From assembly GCF_027942865.1 (NCBI RefSeq), contig NC_134524.1, forward strand, positions 31,824,351-31,888,350: a stretch of DNA of 64,000 nt, given 5' to 3'. The position numbers and the translations under genes were made by a program. This DNA comes from Odontesthes bonariensis. Lineage: Eukaryota; Chordata; Actinopteri; Atheriniformes; Atherinopsidae. This document shows, one piece after another, positions 1-12,526 of the stretch. How positions within the stretch are numbered: position 1 is the stretch's first letter; each line of letters begins with the position of its first letter. The notes under the pieces are model-generated. The model had not been told where the DNA came from and did not search any database. It saw only the letters and a list, made by a program, of their open reading frames with translations.

Positions 1-1041
1 CAGGCGGGACTAAGGGACCAACACCGACCTTTTATGTGTGCCAGACTTTCCAAAACACAATTAGGTTAAGTCATTTTCCTTCCTTAGAGCATTGATTCTT
101 TGGAGAGAAACACAACTTATAGCAAGAGGACAAAATGTTTCAACTTAATTTAGATGCGAGAGGAAAATCGTAGACTTCAGTTGTTAAGCAGGCCTTTATG
201 TGTGGAAGTTTATTGCTGTCAAAAGTTTTCAGTACTTGGGTTGCAAGTAAAACATCTGACAGCTTTTGTTAACGGATCGGATGGATACACATACACAATC
301 ATACAATGAGGAATGTAACATTTCTTGGTGTGATTAAATATAAAAACCAACACTTCACTTCTGACTAACATTGAGTTTATAATAAAAAAAATCCCGGTTA
401 GAGCTAAAATAAGTCCTTTTCACCACATAGTCGTCACCTTCGTGGCTGTCATATTGGTGGTTACCTTGGTTATTTGTAAACGCAAAGAAAAAAAAATCCT
501 AACCCCAAATTACTTGTCACTTCTTGGCTTGCTTTAGGCAATAACTTTATATGGCTAGGGTTTGAAAAGGACCGTGGTTAGGACTGAAATACTCTCTTTA
601 TGGTGCGACTGTCACCCTCATGACCGCCATTTTTACTCTTCTCATGCTCCCACAACCACTAAAGTTTTTGCATATTCTTCTAATGTAATTATAGGTTGTA
701 CCTGCTTACATGAACATACAATCCATGGGTAGATTATGGGGAGGAGGACATTCTCGATAATGTAGATCTGTTGGTCGGCCCACAGTTTTGATGAAGGCTG
801 AAGATTTAAACAAAGATAAGATGCAATTTCCCAAGTTTTTAGGTACAGATTCCTATAATTACATGTGATATACATTGGTTATTCTTTACATGTGATATAT
901 CCAGAATGTTAGTTGCATGACTAATGATATACATGTAAATCACAACACTAGCTAAACTCCAGCATGTATTGTTATTAGCTTTGTCTTGATTAACATGCTA
1001 GCATGTTGGTGTCAAATTTGGCTAAGTCCCGATTCCACAGC
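1..1041. other. Intergenic, no gene recognised
   Basis: This is AT-rich sequence with only short open frames. I see no splice-consistent exon, no protein family motif and no clear repeat boundary. Confidence 0.5.
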
Positions 1042-1050
1042 AGCTTAAAG

Positions 1051-1359
1051 GGGCAGTTCGGGTTTTTAAACCTGGACCTTATTTCTGGCATAAAATATCT
1101 CATATAAATCATATTATATATAAATCATCAATATATCATATAAAATCTCCTCACCGATAACAGTTTGGTGAAAGTCGGCATCCTTCTGAAGATATTTAGA
1201 TCACTGTATTGTCTATGCCCTGTTCTCTCCCGTCATATGGATATACGCAGATCTCGAGTGATCTAAATATCTTTTCCGAAGGACGCTGACTTTCACCAAA
1301 CTGTTATCGGTGAGGTGATGAACGTATTTTATGCCAGAAATAAGGTCCAGATTTAAAAA
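1051..1359. mobile_element. Foldback MITE with 9-bp target duplication
   Basis: Two long inverted arms face each other. The left arm (about 1061-1215) carries blocks such as CTGGACCTTATTTCTGGCAT and CACCGATAACAGTTTGGTGA, and the right arm (about 1248-1350) carries their reverse complements. The direct repeat AGCTTAAAG occurs at 1042-1050 and 1360-1368, exactly outside the element, and looks like a 9-bp target-site duplication. The left arm has an extra AT-rich stretch (about 1095-1145) that the right arm lacks. No transposase is present, so this is a non-autonomous DNA element. The superfamily is unresolved; MULE-like or hAT-like would fit the duplication length. Confidence 0.75.
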
Positions 1360-1368
1360 AGCTTAAAG

Positions 1369-4300
1369 TTGTTTTTTACTTTGATAAATATCTTTTTGTT
1401 TGACAAGCCAACCATCTGGATTTGCAGGTTCATATATTTGTTACAACATGTAACCTGTTGTAGTCTGCTCATATCCATGCATTTCTTTTTTTACTGTTGT
1501 GCTAATGTCAGTCTAACAGAGCTCATGTCCCTCATGGCAGACCATACTTTGAGTTTTGTAACCGTCGACAGATTGAGTTACTGCTTTGAAAAAGGAGAAC
1601 AAGCCTGACACATTATGGCATCTTAGAATCAGCATGGAATATGTTGTTTTTCCAGGTTTTCCAAACGTCCAAGTTTATGAAAATCCTAATTCAGCATTCT
1701 GTTCGTATACATTTTTATTCCTACTTTTCAAAATTTTTATTCAAACTTTTGGTATTGTGGATATGCTCAGCTACACACAGTATATAATCAACATAAGCGT
1801 CACCTGTTATGTTTGACCATCTTAACCCCACAAATGATCCCAGTGTGCTTATTGGTGAATTGCTGTGATTAACACACAATCAAGACAAAGTTTTAAATCA
1901 ATTAATTCATGAGCTGTATTTGTGTTGATTTTTTTCTGTTGATTTACATAAGAACTGTCTTTTTGTTTTCTTGGTTTCCAACAGGATGGAGTTTTGAGGG
2001 GATGCTGGATTGCTCTGGGTTTTCACTTCATCTTCACTGTTTTACATATTTCTTTATTTTGATGGTGAATTTAATTGGTCAAGTGTTTGCGTAAAAGGGC
2101 TACTTAATCTTTCTGAGTTTGTAAAAGAAAGAATTACTATATATCTACAGTTGGTCTATTTTGTGTTTACTTTGCAAGCACCAACAGATCATTACAAATG
2201 TAGCAGAAATACTGTATCTCTTACCTTTTCTGATTTCATTTGTCATAATGTTCCATGGTATACGGGCTGTGACCCATTAATAAAAGAGTTTCTGTTGTCC
2301 TGTCTCTTTGAAATGCAAAAAACGCATTATTAACTCAATGTGCTCTATGTGCATGAAAATATCTAAACTATACAATCAACCTTTTTTTTTCAATGACATG
2401 ATATTGCTATGTAATGGTCATCAAGTAGTTTCATACTGCAGTTACCCTAGAGGTCACTCTCCTGCATAAACAGTGCATCAACAGAATATTTAGTTTGTTT
2501 GTTTACTGTACAGAGGACTGTTGAGGACATCATTTATGATATTAATAATTTTTATGATGTGACCAAATACTAATTCCTCTATCACACAAAAAGAACCAGC
2601 TGAACTATGTTCTTTCTCACTGAAGTAGAAACAAACTCTTTTCTCTTTTCCAACCACCTCTACAGGTGTTGAGTGAAAATAGAGAGAATTTAAGGGACAT
2701 TTGGAGTAAAATGTAAACATTTTTTAACCACGAACCGAGAATTATTAGAATTAGTATTAATTGGTTATGAAGAAAAGTGCTCTGATTGGCTTATCCATGT
2801 ACAGACTTTTTTATTCTGACACAAGAGACAATAGAGCCAAAAAAGATTTGAGCACAATTTGTATTTGCAGAATGAGAATGAAATGAGGCCAGATGATGAT
2901 CCATGAATATATAGCTGAATATTTGTATGCACAACACCAGATTTGTACTTAAGCCTTAGAGTGTAAAAATGGATAAATCTGAATGAACCTTTTTTTGTGA
3001 GATAAGAGTAAAGTTTGACCCGATTTCCATTTCTAAATCTTTAAAATAATATTTGAATGATTTATTTACTACTTTCACTCAATATAGAAAGCTTTGAAGA
3101 ACAGCACAGCTGCACGATGCTCTCATCTGGCAGGGTGAGAAGAGACCTCTAGGAAAAAACTGTGACTTGCAGATCCATGTAATTTTGCTTTCCATTCTTT
3201 TTAACTGAGTGATAATATTGACACTTTTGAAGTTTTTTGTACACAGTATTTATCAGAATGTGGATCTGCTGGACAGTCCATCCCTTTATTTTTAAACAGG
3301 CTTTGGAAACGCTATTGTATTGACATTTTGCCACAAAATGATTTTTCTATGGCAAATGCTGTCGCTGTTTGACAATGGTTGATGCATTTGTTGTGAAACA
3401 GTAATACCTTTCTTATAGAATTATACTGGACAAGCCATTATAGTCCTACTACAAGAATTGAGTTGAGTTTTTTTTGTTTGTTTTGTTTTGTTTTGGAAGT
3501 CTGGAAATGTTTTACTGTGAAAAATGCTGATGTTTGGTCACTGTGATTATTTTAATAGAAGAGTTTGGAGTATGTTCTAAATCCACGATGGAAAAAGTTT
3601 AAAAAGTGTTCAAAGTCAGCTTAACTTAGAAAAAAAAGAAGAGTGGAGGCTTGTATGGAAGGAAAAACAACTTGATGTGGAAATGGCATGGGTTTTGCAA
3701 GTGACAATGTCCTCTATTGAGTGTGGAAATTATGATGGGATCAAAGAAGGAAGTCCAGTGATGACGTTAAAGAACCACTTGTTATATTTAATTATCACAT
3801 AGTATTTAGCATGGATGGCATAATAGCAAAAACAACTTCAGAGTTATTGACAATGACACCTGTAGGGTGTACTTATTCAAAAAGTAGGCATATTTGACCT
3901 AAAGAGACTCCCTAAATAATCCACCTTTATTGAGAGAACCTGCTGTTAACTCTCTTGTACCTCTGTTGGATTGATAATTAGTACACAATTCCATTACATT
4001 TATTTTGAGGTGAAGTCATATTGCAGCAGTGTTTGAATGTGAGTGAGGGTTTGCTCTTTGTTTTACTTCTGAAATGTTGAATATTTGTACTTGTAAATCA
4101 TTTTTCCATAGTAAGACCTGATGCTTGAGGGCTTTGCTAAGTGATTTTGGGACTACATTTTGGAGTCTTATTAGGAGATTTCCGCATGTACTTTCTGGAC
4201 TAATAGTACATGGATTGGGAGGGTCAGAGGAAGCAGGGTTGCCATAGAAAGGAATGTGATTGTTTGAGACTTGAGGAAGACAGTAGTGAATGCACAGTAG

Positions 4301-4869
4301 AGGGGGACTTGTGATGTTATGGATAAAGAGAAATAAACCACTGGAAACTGTATTACTGCTGAATATCACTTTTTTCTTTTTCTGTTTGTTCTTGCTTTGT
4401 CACTTTTCTCAGTGGGAACTAATAGGGTTTCTCTCTACAACTTTAGAATGTTTTAAACCTACAATGTAAAGCTGACTAATGAAACATGTTGTGCAAATAT
4501 ACAATGAAAACAGTGTCTCCAAAGCATGTTGCATCACATTGTGTTGTTGAATATGATTGTTCACTTTGAATCTTGGATAAACATGGAAACATTTTGCAAA
4601 GCTGTTTTGTTATTTCCAGACATGAATAAACCTTTGATCTGTTCTATCCAAATTTGCGTTTGTCTCATCCCTCACTTCACTTCAAAAAGTAGATTTAATG
4701 TTTCGCGTAATGGATTTTTTATGTCTATGTTTAAGTCATATATCACCTATAACAGATGGGTGAAGTGCCTAAAAGTGTAATAGCAGTGATGGCCATTTGG
4801 CACTGGCTCCAATAATCCTCTTTGAAAAGTGTCAACTCCCTCTGAAATATTGATTTCAATATTGCCCAC
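1369..4869. other. 3.5 kb without a recognised gene; possible 3' UTR
   Basis: Open frames up to 117 codons occur but none shows a family motif or splice-consistent ends. A polyadenylation-type AATAAA at 4625-4630 is followed by a T/G-rich stretch, so this could be the tail of a plus-strand gene that starts left of the window. That is an inference. The low density of obvious repeats compared with the next 10 kb is also compatible with a UTR. Confidence 0.35.
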
Positions 4870-5162
4870 ACGGCAAACGGTCGTGTAGTGGTTCCTGGTC
4901 CCAAGAGGGTTCCTGGTTCAAATCCCAGTTGGGGCCTTTCTGTGTGGATTTTGCATGTTGTCCTTGCGTATGCGTGGGTTCTCTCCAGGTACTCCAGCTT
5001 CTTCCCAAAAACATGCATGTCAGGTTAATTGGCGACTCTAAATTGACCCAACGAGTGAATGTGAGCGTGGACGGTTGTTTGTCTCTGTGTGGGCCTGTGA
5101 TGGACTGGTGACCTGTCCAGGATGTACCCTGCCTCTCTCCCAATGACAACTGGGATAGGATC
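4870..5162 (+). repeat. tRNA-derived SINE
   Basis: The head is tRNA-like, with an A-box-like stretch around 4881-4900 and a B box GGTTCAAATCC at 4915-4925. The body and tail (GGTTAATTGGCGACTCTAAA at 5022, then GTGATGGACTGG and a CCTCTCTCCCAATGACA block) match the common body of teleost SINEs whose tail is shared with a LINE partner. The tRNA-like head is at the left, so transcription would be on the plus strand. The B box is intact but the copy has many substitutions and is probably old. Confidence 0.75.
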
Positions 5163-5330
5163 CTTTTTAGGATTCATTTTTCCTAGTTAGAACTCAAGCA
5201 TCACTCTCAAGCTAAATCTTCTTGTCCAAATATGATCACTTCTGGCTCCAAAAAGACCTTGCTTGTGACACGAGTGCAGAGCTGGGGTCAGAACATGGTT
5301 ATAAATAAAAATTGACAGCATTCTGCTGGT

Positions 5331-5895
5331 TCAATTCAATTCAATTAATTTTTATTTATATAGCGCCAAATACAACAAATGTCATCTCAAGGCACTTAGA
5401 TAATAAGTCCAATTCAAGCCAATTGGAATTCAATTAATTAATAATAATCATAATTCATAAAATAATCCAATTCGTTCATATAGAGCCAATTCAAAAACAA
5501 TTTCCTAGCTAAGAAAACCAACAGATTGCACTGAAAACTTTTTGTTTTTCGGTCCAATCTCCCGGCCTGAGCGTGCCTGAGGCGACTGTGGAGAGAAACG
5601 ACTCCCTTTTAACAGGAAGAAACCTCTGGCAGAACCAGACTCAGGAAGGGTGGCCATCCGCCTCCACCAGCTGGGGTTTGAGAAGACAGAAAGGGGGGGA
5701 GGGCCGCAGCGGCGGCGGCACTGTAACACCATTCAAAGGATATCTGTTGGAACAGGGAAACATGAGTTAATGACCACAATAATATCACATATACATAAAG
5801 AGAGTAAAGTGAGGAAAGGTGTGACAGATGAGTCCCCCCAGCAGTCTAGGCCTATAGCAGCTTAACTATGGGATGTTTCAGGATCACCTGAGCCA
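5331..5895 (-). repeat. L2-type LINE 3' tail (reverse orientation)
   Basis: The segment opens with repeated TTCAA units and TTTTTATTTATATAGCGCCA, then the block around the CAAATGTCATCTCAAGGCAC motif. The reverse complement of the same block is seen at 50121-50356 and 53543-53752. It continues into GC-richer sequence (AGGAAGAAACCTCTGGCAGA) that I recognise as part of the same family of teleost repeat. It is a 5'-truncated LINE copy read on the minus strand. The boundary at 5895 is approximate. Confidence 0.7.
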
Positions 5896-6313
5896 TCCCT
5901 ATTCAAGGTAAACACAAGAAACTTGTGCTAACGAAAAAATAAATAATAAAATAAAGGACCAGACTCAAGTGAGTAATTCCCTATACTCCCTATATAGATC
6001 TGCTCCTCACACCACAACAACCATCTTTTTACAGCCACAAGCTACCTCAGCCTCTCACCAACTGCACACCAGTCACAGCGGGGTGGGGATGCAAACCCTG
6101 GTTCTATTCGGTGTTCAAAAATCCCCCCACTGCATCTCATTTGATTGAAGCCAGACAGCAGGTTTACATGACACTAGAAAAAAATTAATTATTGGGTTAA
6201 TCTGACCAAAACCAGACTTTTAAAATGCACGTGAGCAACCAGAATTGAAATCAAGCTTCCTAGTCTTTGGCATACCCACCCAGAAAATGTTAGGGATGGA
6301 ATCACTGCATGTA
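5896..6313. other. Intergenic, nothing recognised
   Basis: No gene or bounded element is visible. The flank just before 6314 contains GGGTTAATCTGACCAAAACC, which has a loose echo at 33697, so part of it may be an old repeat. Confidence 0.4.
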
Positions 6314-7655
6314 CAGTTCTCAGCAGAAGTTTTAGGCAGGTGTGAAAATGCTGTAAACTAAGAATGCTTTTTAAAAAAAATGGAAGTGTTGATAGTCTAT
6401 TTTTATCAATTAACAAAATGCAGATGCAAATTAACAAGATAAATCAAATCAATATTTGGTGTGACCACCCTTAGCCTTCAAAACAGCAACTCTTTTAGAT
6501 ACACTTGCACAGTTTTTGAAGGAACTCAACAGGTGGATTGTTCCAAACATCTTGGAGGAGTAACCAGAGATCTTCTGTGGCTGTAAACTTCCTCAAACCC
6601 TGTCACTTAATATAATCCCAGACAGACTGGATGTTGTGATCAGGGTTCTGTGGGGGCCATGCTGTCATTTCTAGGACTTATTGTTCTTTATGCTGAAGAT
6701 ATACTCTTAATGACATTGGCTGTATGTTGGGGGTCATTTGTCCTGCTGCTTCACAGTTTCCTGCAGACATTCATTACTGCACTGTGCTCCAGCCAAACAA
6801 ATTGCCGTGTGCTACAACCAAATATTTCAGATTTCAACTCCTCAGTCCAGAGCACCTGCTGGTGTTTTTCTGCAGCCCAGCTCCTATGTTTCCAGGCATA
6901 GCTGAGTCACTTTGCCTTGTTTCCATGTTGGGGGTATGGCTTTTTGGCTGAAACTCTACAAAGATCACTTCAGACTTCTACAAAGTGTATGGGTATATCT
7001 GGGTCCTGCTGGTTTCTACCAATTGGGACATCTACCTGCTGGACATCTTCAGATTTCAAAAGGAAATAAGCTTGATGTGTTTTTAATCTGATACACAAAG
7101 TTTCCTGGCCGACCACTGTATCTACGATCCTTAAAGTTGCCCATTTTTTTGGGATTCTTCAAAACAGCTTGAACGGCACATCTTGAGACCCCAGTTGAAA
7201 TCTATGTCTGAGAGATCTTGCTGATGCAGTAGAACCACCTCGTGTCTTGTTGCGGTGCTCAGTCTGGCCATGGTGTATGATCTGTGGCATGAAATGGTCT
7301 TCCACAACCTCGCTTGGTAGCAGTGTTTGGCTGTTCCTCATCCAGTTTTAAGCCTTCTACACAGCTGTTTCTGTTTCAGTTATTTCTTGTTTCACCCTTC
7401 ATGTGAGATTGATTATCATTAACACCTGTTTGTTATAACTGGTTGATCATACCCCTGACTATGAGCCTGACTGTGTGCAAGTGTACCGAAAATAATTGAT
7501 GCTGTTTTGAAGGCAAAGGGTGGTCACATCAGATATTTATAATATAAGATTTAGATGTATCTTCTAAAATGAACTATTCACACTTACATTTTTTTTTAAG
7601 TATTCTTACTTTAAAGCATTTTTACACACCTGCCTAAAACTTTTGCACAGTACTG
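6314..7655 (-). mobile_element. Tc1/mariner-type element, degenerate transposase
   Basis: The two ends are inverted repeats: the left end starts CAGTTCTCAGCAGAAGTTTT and the right end, read on the minus strand, starts CAGTACTGTGCAAAAGTTTT. Both continue with AGGCAGGTGTG. Each end abuts a TA dinucleotide (6312-6313 and 7656-7657), the target duplication of Tc1/mariner elements. Minus-strand translation shows a remnant transposase N-terminal region near 7159-7341 and a C-terminal remnant near 6450-6600, broken by stops and frameshifts. At 1342 bp it has near-canonical length but cannot encode active transposase. Confidence 0.85.
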
Positions 7656-8003
7656 TAGGTGCTCAACTAGACTTAAATGAGGGCTCCCTGCACATGCTCA
7701 AAAGTTCGATGTCAGAGGGGTAAATTCTCAATGAAGCTGCTCTCATTCGCATAATTTTTCTATTTCTTTTATCAGAAAACTACATGCATTAGAAATTGTT
7801 ACAGAAAATCAGTCCATTAAGACTATGCGTCAGTTTGCTTAAAGCATTTCCAGACTGTCAATCTGCTCTAATAAAATTCAGACTTTTGTATCTAGACCAT
7901 CAATTGACAACTTCACCATTAAAGTAACTTAAAGACAACGTCTGTGCTGTGAATGTGGCCATAATTATATGTACGATGATCTTCCTCGGAAAAAGTAAGG
8001 CAT

Positions 8004-8101
8004 CAGAATCCATCCATCCATCCATTATCTCTACCGCTGAATCCGTCGGTCGGGTCGCGGGGGGGGCTGGAGCCTATCCCAGCAGTCAATGGGCGAGAGG
8101 C
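8004..8101 (-). repeat. SINE/LINE tail fragment
   Basis: It begins with ATCC tandem units, followed by CGGGTCGCGG and a GGCTGGAGCCTATCCCAGCA block, then a CAATGGGCGAGAGG block. The last part is the reverse complement of the tail of the SINE at 4870-5162, so this is a 5'-truncated copy in the opposite orientation. Confidence 0.75.
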
Positions 8102-8275
8102 ATCAGAATATCTCACTCATTTTCTCTCACAGTCCAAAGTGTTGCAGACATAGTACAGTCTATAACTCGCTTCCATTAAAGTATGTATCCTGTAAAAAGA
8201 CAGTGGTCTGTGGTAAATAGCAGAGTTGAACAGTGTACTGTGATCACAATCGTTGTAACATAGGCAGATACCTAC

Positions 8276-8571
8276 TGTGGACTCTGTAGGGAGTAGCAGG
8301 GCCTTGACACTGCTCGAACCACATGTTGTTTAGGACCAGAATGAACTCCGTCTACACAATGAATAAGATGTAGCAGCAGGTGCCAGATAGAGATTGGGTT
8401 TGGGCCACATACACACAGAATGATATCAACAGGTATAAGAAGATCTCACAAACTATGTTGATTGGGAATTTCCGTGCATGTTGCCATGTACATGTCTCTG
8501 TGACGTTCTGATCAATAAATTCCCCATAAGATGCTGCAAAGGTGAGTCCGACTCCTCTTTTCTCCACAACA
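8276..8571 (+). mobile_element. Probable 5' LTR of a second CsRn1-like retrotransposon
   Basis: The segment starts TGTGGACTCTG and ends CTCCACAACA, giving TG...CA ends. It has a TATA-like GGTATAAGA around 8431-8440 and AATAAA at 8515-8520, and a tRNA primer-binding site follows 3 nt downstream. The left boundary is uncertain: TG also occurs at 8234 and 8239. No matching second LTR and no gag or pol were found downstream, so this is an orphan 5' LTR plus leader. Confidence 0.6.
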
Positions 8572-8574
8572 TAA

Positions 8575-8590
8575 TGGTGACCCCGACGTG
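8575..8590 (+). promoter_or_regulatory. tRNA-Trp primer-binding site
   Basis: TGGTGACCCCGACGTG is complementary to the 3' end of eukaryotic tRNA-Trp including the CCA. It sits just inside the LTR-like segment ending at 8571, which is where minus-strand strong-stop DNA priming occurs in LTR retrotransposons. About 75 bp of leader-like sequence continues to about 8665. Confidence 0.75.
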
Positions 8591-8671
8591 ATTTGTCTTC
8601 TGGAGCCCCGCTGAGTGAGTCCTCTGTGCCCCGGCAGCTGAGATCAGTCGTGAAAGCCGGCCGGCAGGTAT

Positions 8672-10140
8672 GTTTTCTTCTAACTATTTAAAGTGGCAGA
8701 TTTATGCTGTTAGAGGTACAGTGTGACACCTTCAAATTAAAAACACAGGAGAAGGTGGTGGGCTCTTCTGCAACAACATCCCAAGTTTTACCAGAAACAT
8801 GAGCAGAAAATGTAGAATTGAACTTTTGTTTGCTTTCATTACATCCAATTGATTAACTTTACTAATCTTAAAGGAACTGATATAATACTCATAAAAGATT
8901 ACAGCATTTATATTCATTATTAAATAAGGGTTAGGTGCGAAAATACAGGTTAACACAGGTACTTCTTCTTTGTTTTTATGTTTTTAATAAAAACTGTTTA
9001 TCTGAAATGCTAAAGCTAAAATGTATTGTAACATTAATGCATTGTAATATTAATTAAGCTGACATCGGTCAGTATAAAATGCTGGCCAAACGGTAGAAGA
9101 AACAACTTGTGAGTTTAACTTGATTAGTTATCAGTTGATTTATTATCATTGTGTATCATTCAACTTATGGTCATTTTCACAGCAGTTACACAGTAAGAAA
9201 ATCACAGTTTAGTGTTTTAGTATTAAATACACACTGAAAAATTGGAGCAAGCCTATTTCTTTAGAACCATTAAAAAAAAAGGAAAATAAAACATGACTGA
9301 GTGTGTTGCTGAAGTTCAAACTACACAAGCCAACAGCTCTACAGCTCAATAATCTATATATTTTAGAAGGTTGGCAAATGACTGTGCCTGTGCACATCTT
9401 CATTAGATTTAAGGGTTCTGATATAATTGTTTTTCAAAACTGGATCTGCAAGAGAGCCAGCCTTAGCTGTTTCCACGTGCTTCCACTTTCTGTTGAGCAA
9501 AGTTAACGACATCCTGACTCCAGCTCCAATTTTTAAGACTCTCATGTTTCCAGTTGGTTCTTTAGGCAAGCTCAAAATGTATGTTCAGTTTAGAGTGTTT
9601 CAGTGTAAATTACTCCCACTAAACTTAACTCGATCTTTCCATCCACGAATGCAAATGCTGCACTGACAACTTACAGGCAGCAGAAAACTGGCTTAGCACT
9701 GCTGATGCAGGAATGCATGCTAAATAAGCAGTCAGAGAGTGTTAAAGGTTTCTCTGCTGGCTGTGGGCCCACACAGTAACTGGGTTAAGAAGGGGTGGAG
9801 GGGTCTGGGTGCAGGGTCATGTTGCACAGCTCCAACTGTATATCCTTACAGGCATTTAATCCATGTGTGTTGATGACGCATTCCATCACACCAAGGGCCA
9901 TACCATGCAGACTCACATCCCTGACAAATTTGCAATGCATTCAGTAATTAACACCCTCTATGCGGGTTCACATGAAATACCAGGAGTATTTCTTGACAGT
10001 CTTTCCAGACAAATCACTTATTAAGTAGCCTACTTAATATTCTGTTACAATTGAAGACTTAATCTAATAATATAGCCTTGAGCACAAATGTTAAAGATAA
10101 CACAGTTTAACGCACCAACAACGTGATTTACAACGAGGTG
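8672..10140. other. Intergenic, no gene recognised
   Basis: Short open frames only, none with a recognisable motif. I see no bounded repeats here apart from the retroelement leader at its left edge. Confidence 0.4.
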
Positions 10141-10536
10141 AAATGAACACCATGGACAACAGGTCTGATGGAGGGATGAATCCTCCCCAGAGCCCGGACC
10201 TCAACATCATTGAAGCAGTGTGGGATCATCTTGGCAGAGAACGGGGACAAAAGGCAGCCCACATCCAAAGAAGAGCTTTGGGATGTCCTTCAAGAAGCCT
10301 GGAGAACTATTCCTGCAGACTCCTTAAAGAAATGTCTGAGAGGGTTCAGGCTGTGTTGGAGAATAAAGGTGCTCAGACCAAATACTGAGCTTCAAGCTTA
10401 TAAGAATTGAACAAACTCTGACGTTCTTGCCTTATGTGCCATTTGTGTTTGCACATTTCAGTGACGAGCTGCACCCAATTCCTGTTTTCCTCACATTTAA
10501 ATAAATGTGTTGTAGTTCAAGGCTTTTGCACAGCTC
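10141..10536 (+). pseudogene. Tc1-like transposase C-terminal fragment
   Basis: Plus-strand translation from about 10170 gives PPQSPDLNIIEAVWDHL, the hallmark around the third catalytic acid (E) of Tc1-type DDE transposases, followed by LWDVLQEAWRTIPAD after a frameshift and a QAVLENKGAQTKY-type C-terminus near 10350-10388. The rest of the transposase and the left terminal repeat are absent. The 3' sequence to about 10536 (AAGGCTTTTGCACAGCTCTG) resembles a Tc1-type right end. Confidence 0.8.
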
Positions 10537-10757
10537 TGTGCATAGCCTACAAGACTGAAAGCAGGGAAGATAGCAAGGTTCTGTCCAAAGTTTATCTACA
10601 TTCATACGTTCAACATTCCCAGCTATAGCTGCCAGTTATGGTCGGTTAACACAAATACTGGTCTGGTTTCTGTGCATAGTTCTACCATCCCAGCTAACCT
10701 CTGGAAGTTTAAAGGAAGCTGTGCTCAGTCACTGCTAACATTTTTAATATTTTTATT

Positions 10758-11970
10758 CAGGGCTCTCAAGTTTTCAAGTTTGCTTGGAGTGAGATTCGGG
10801 CGGGGCAGGGGCCGGGCCGTGTGCGTGGGGGGGTTTCTTTCGTTTTTTTTTGGGGGGGGGTCCCTTGCAGTATCCCATCGCCATAAACTAGCTACTTAAA
10901 GAACAAAGAAATTGTTTTATTTATACCAAAATCACAAATCTTCACTTTTACACTAAATTCTGCTATATTTGAAAATAAATTGTTTTAGGTATGCAAAGTC
11001 TTAACAAACAAAAAACAGACAAATTAAATTAAGAAAAACAAACATAACCCCAAATGGGCCCCTTGAGCAGTCCCTCTCTGTGTGTGTTTGTTTATGAGTG
11101 TTGTAAGTGTTTGTGGCAGATTTTGATGCTTGATGACTGATAATGGGGGCTCCCATTTAAAGCACTGAGGCTCAATGTCAGCCATTTTCACAGTCATGAT
11201 GGATGACAGAGTTCCATTCAGAAACAAAGTGTTCCTGGTCTTGGTTTTATTGAGCCCCACCATGGAAAAAACCCTCTCTGCATCAGCATTTCAGTGCGGC
11301 AGAACTAATACCAGTTTGGCAATTGTAGATAGCCTTATTGGGAATCTGCTCATACCAGTCACATTTGAAAAAAATTAACCACGGAAGCCTAATTACACCT
11401 ACATATTTTTCATTTTTCATTAAGTTGCTCATGTCAAAGGGTGTGTGCTGAATATTTAGGTCTACTACTCCAACAGACACTTTAATCGGCAGGTATTGGT
11501 CTTTTACAAAGAGTAGGAAAACTATAGTAACTAATAAAAGATTCAAATAAATGAAGATATGACCTGCTGATGATCCTGACGGTTCTCTTCCACCTCCAGC
11601 TCGTCTACAACTTCTGCACGCATTCAGAGCATAATAGGCTATGTCCGCTGTGCATTCATGGGACGCGTGCTTGCAGCTGAAAGCTATTTCACACCCGGCA
11701 ACAAGAAATTCTGTTTTCTGATTGGCTGAGAAATTCTATTTTGTGATTTGCCGATGGGTTGCTAAATCAAGACAGCTGTACCAGAGCTATTCTGAGCTGT
11801 ACGAGCGCACAGTAACCTGCCATTGACTCGTTTATAATATCGGCCATTAGAATTTCTGTGCGACGAAGTTGATCATTTCTCAGCGTGAGAAATGGCATGT
11901 GTGGCGTGTGAGCGTGTGAACTTGTTGAAATGCGTGTCTCACGCTCATTGCGTGAGACTTGAGAGCCCTG
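10758..11970 (-). mobile_element. hAT transposon, degenerate
   Basis: Both ends carry the inverted repeat CAGGGCTCTCAAGT, and perfect 8-bp duplications TTTTTATT flank it at 10750-10757 and 11971-11978, the length expected for hAT. On the minus strand a fragment around 11130-11265 reads MVGLNKTKTRN and then GTLSSIMTVKM, which resembles the C-terminal dimerisation region of hAT transposases. Most of the transposase is missing (the element is 1.2 kb) and the frame is broken near 11265, so it is an inactive internally deleted copy. A C/G-rich patch at 10795-10862 lies near the left end. Confidence 0.85.
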
Positions 11971-11978
11971 TTTTTATT

Positions 11979-12375
11979 TAACATTTTTATTAATTCTTCA
12001 ATCAATAGCAATGGGATGACCAAAATTTTCTTTTTTTTTTCTTTGCCATATTCATATTCTTTTAATCTACTGAACATGTAGCCAAACTTAGTTTCAGTTT
12101 TAGCTAAGGCTATGGCTAGCCAGTTTGGACCACACCGCTAGCTTTGACTTGCAGCTGGCTGGCTGTGTGGTCTTTAATGTTTTATTGGCAAGTAATGCAG
12201 TAATGCTACTGAGTCAGATTAACAAGTCAGACAAGGAAATGCACCAACAAAAAGACACAAAAACAGAAGAATGTAGCTTTTACTCTGTTTTTATTATTTT
12301 ATTTTATTATTTAAATATGCACAATGATAAAACAATAAAATACATTTATTAATACAAAGGCCAAAAGAATGTGCA
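11979..12375. other. Intergenic, nothing recognised
   Basis: AT-rich sequence between the hAT element and the LINE. It contains an A-rich stretch near 12440 that belongs to the LINE 3' region; otherwise nothing is seen. Confidence 0.4.
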
Positions 12376-12526
12376 GGAGAGGAAAGGAAGCCCAAGGGCT
12401 TATATAAATCCCCCCCAAATACAAAACACTAAATTAAATCAACCAATAAAAGAAAAGAAAAGGCAGAAAAGAAAAGAGGAGGAGACAAGGAAAAATACAG
12501 AGAGAGAACAAAATCACAATTTCATT

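Noticed and set aside
1909-2333. Overlapping hydrophobic open frames
   Set aside because: No family motif, AT-rich composition explains the Phe/Leu content, and no splice-consistent boundaries were seen.
4016-4369. 117-codon minus-strand frame
   Set aside because: No recognisable domain, no coding-like neighbours, and it lies in possible 3' UTR of unknown strand.
4870-4945. Functional tRNA gene
   Set aside because: Only the B box and a degenerate A box are present; no cloverleaf can be completed and the sequence continues into a SINE body.
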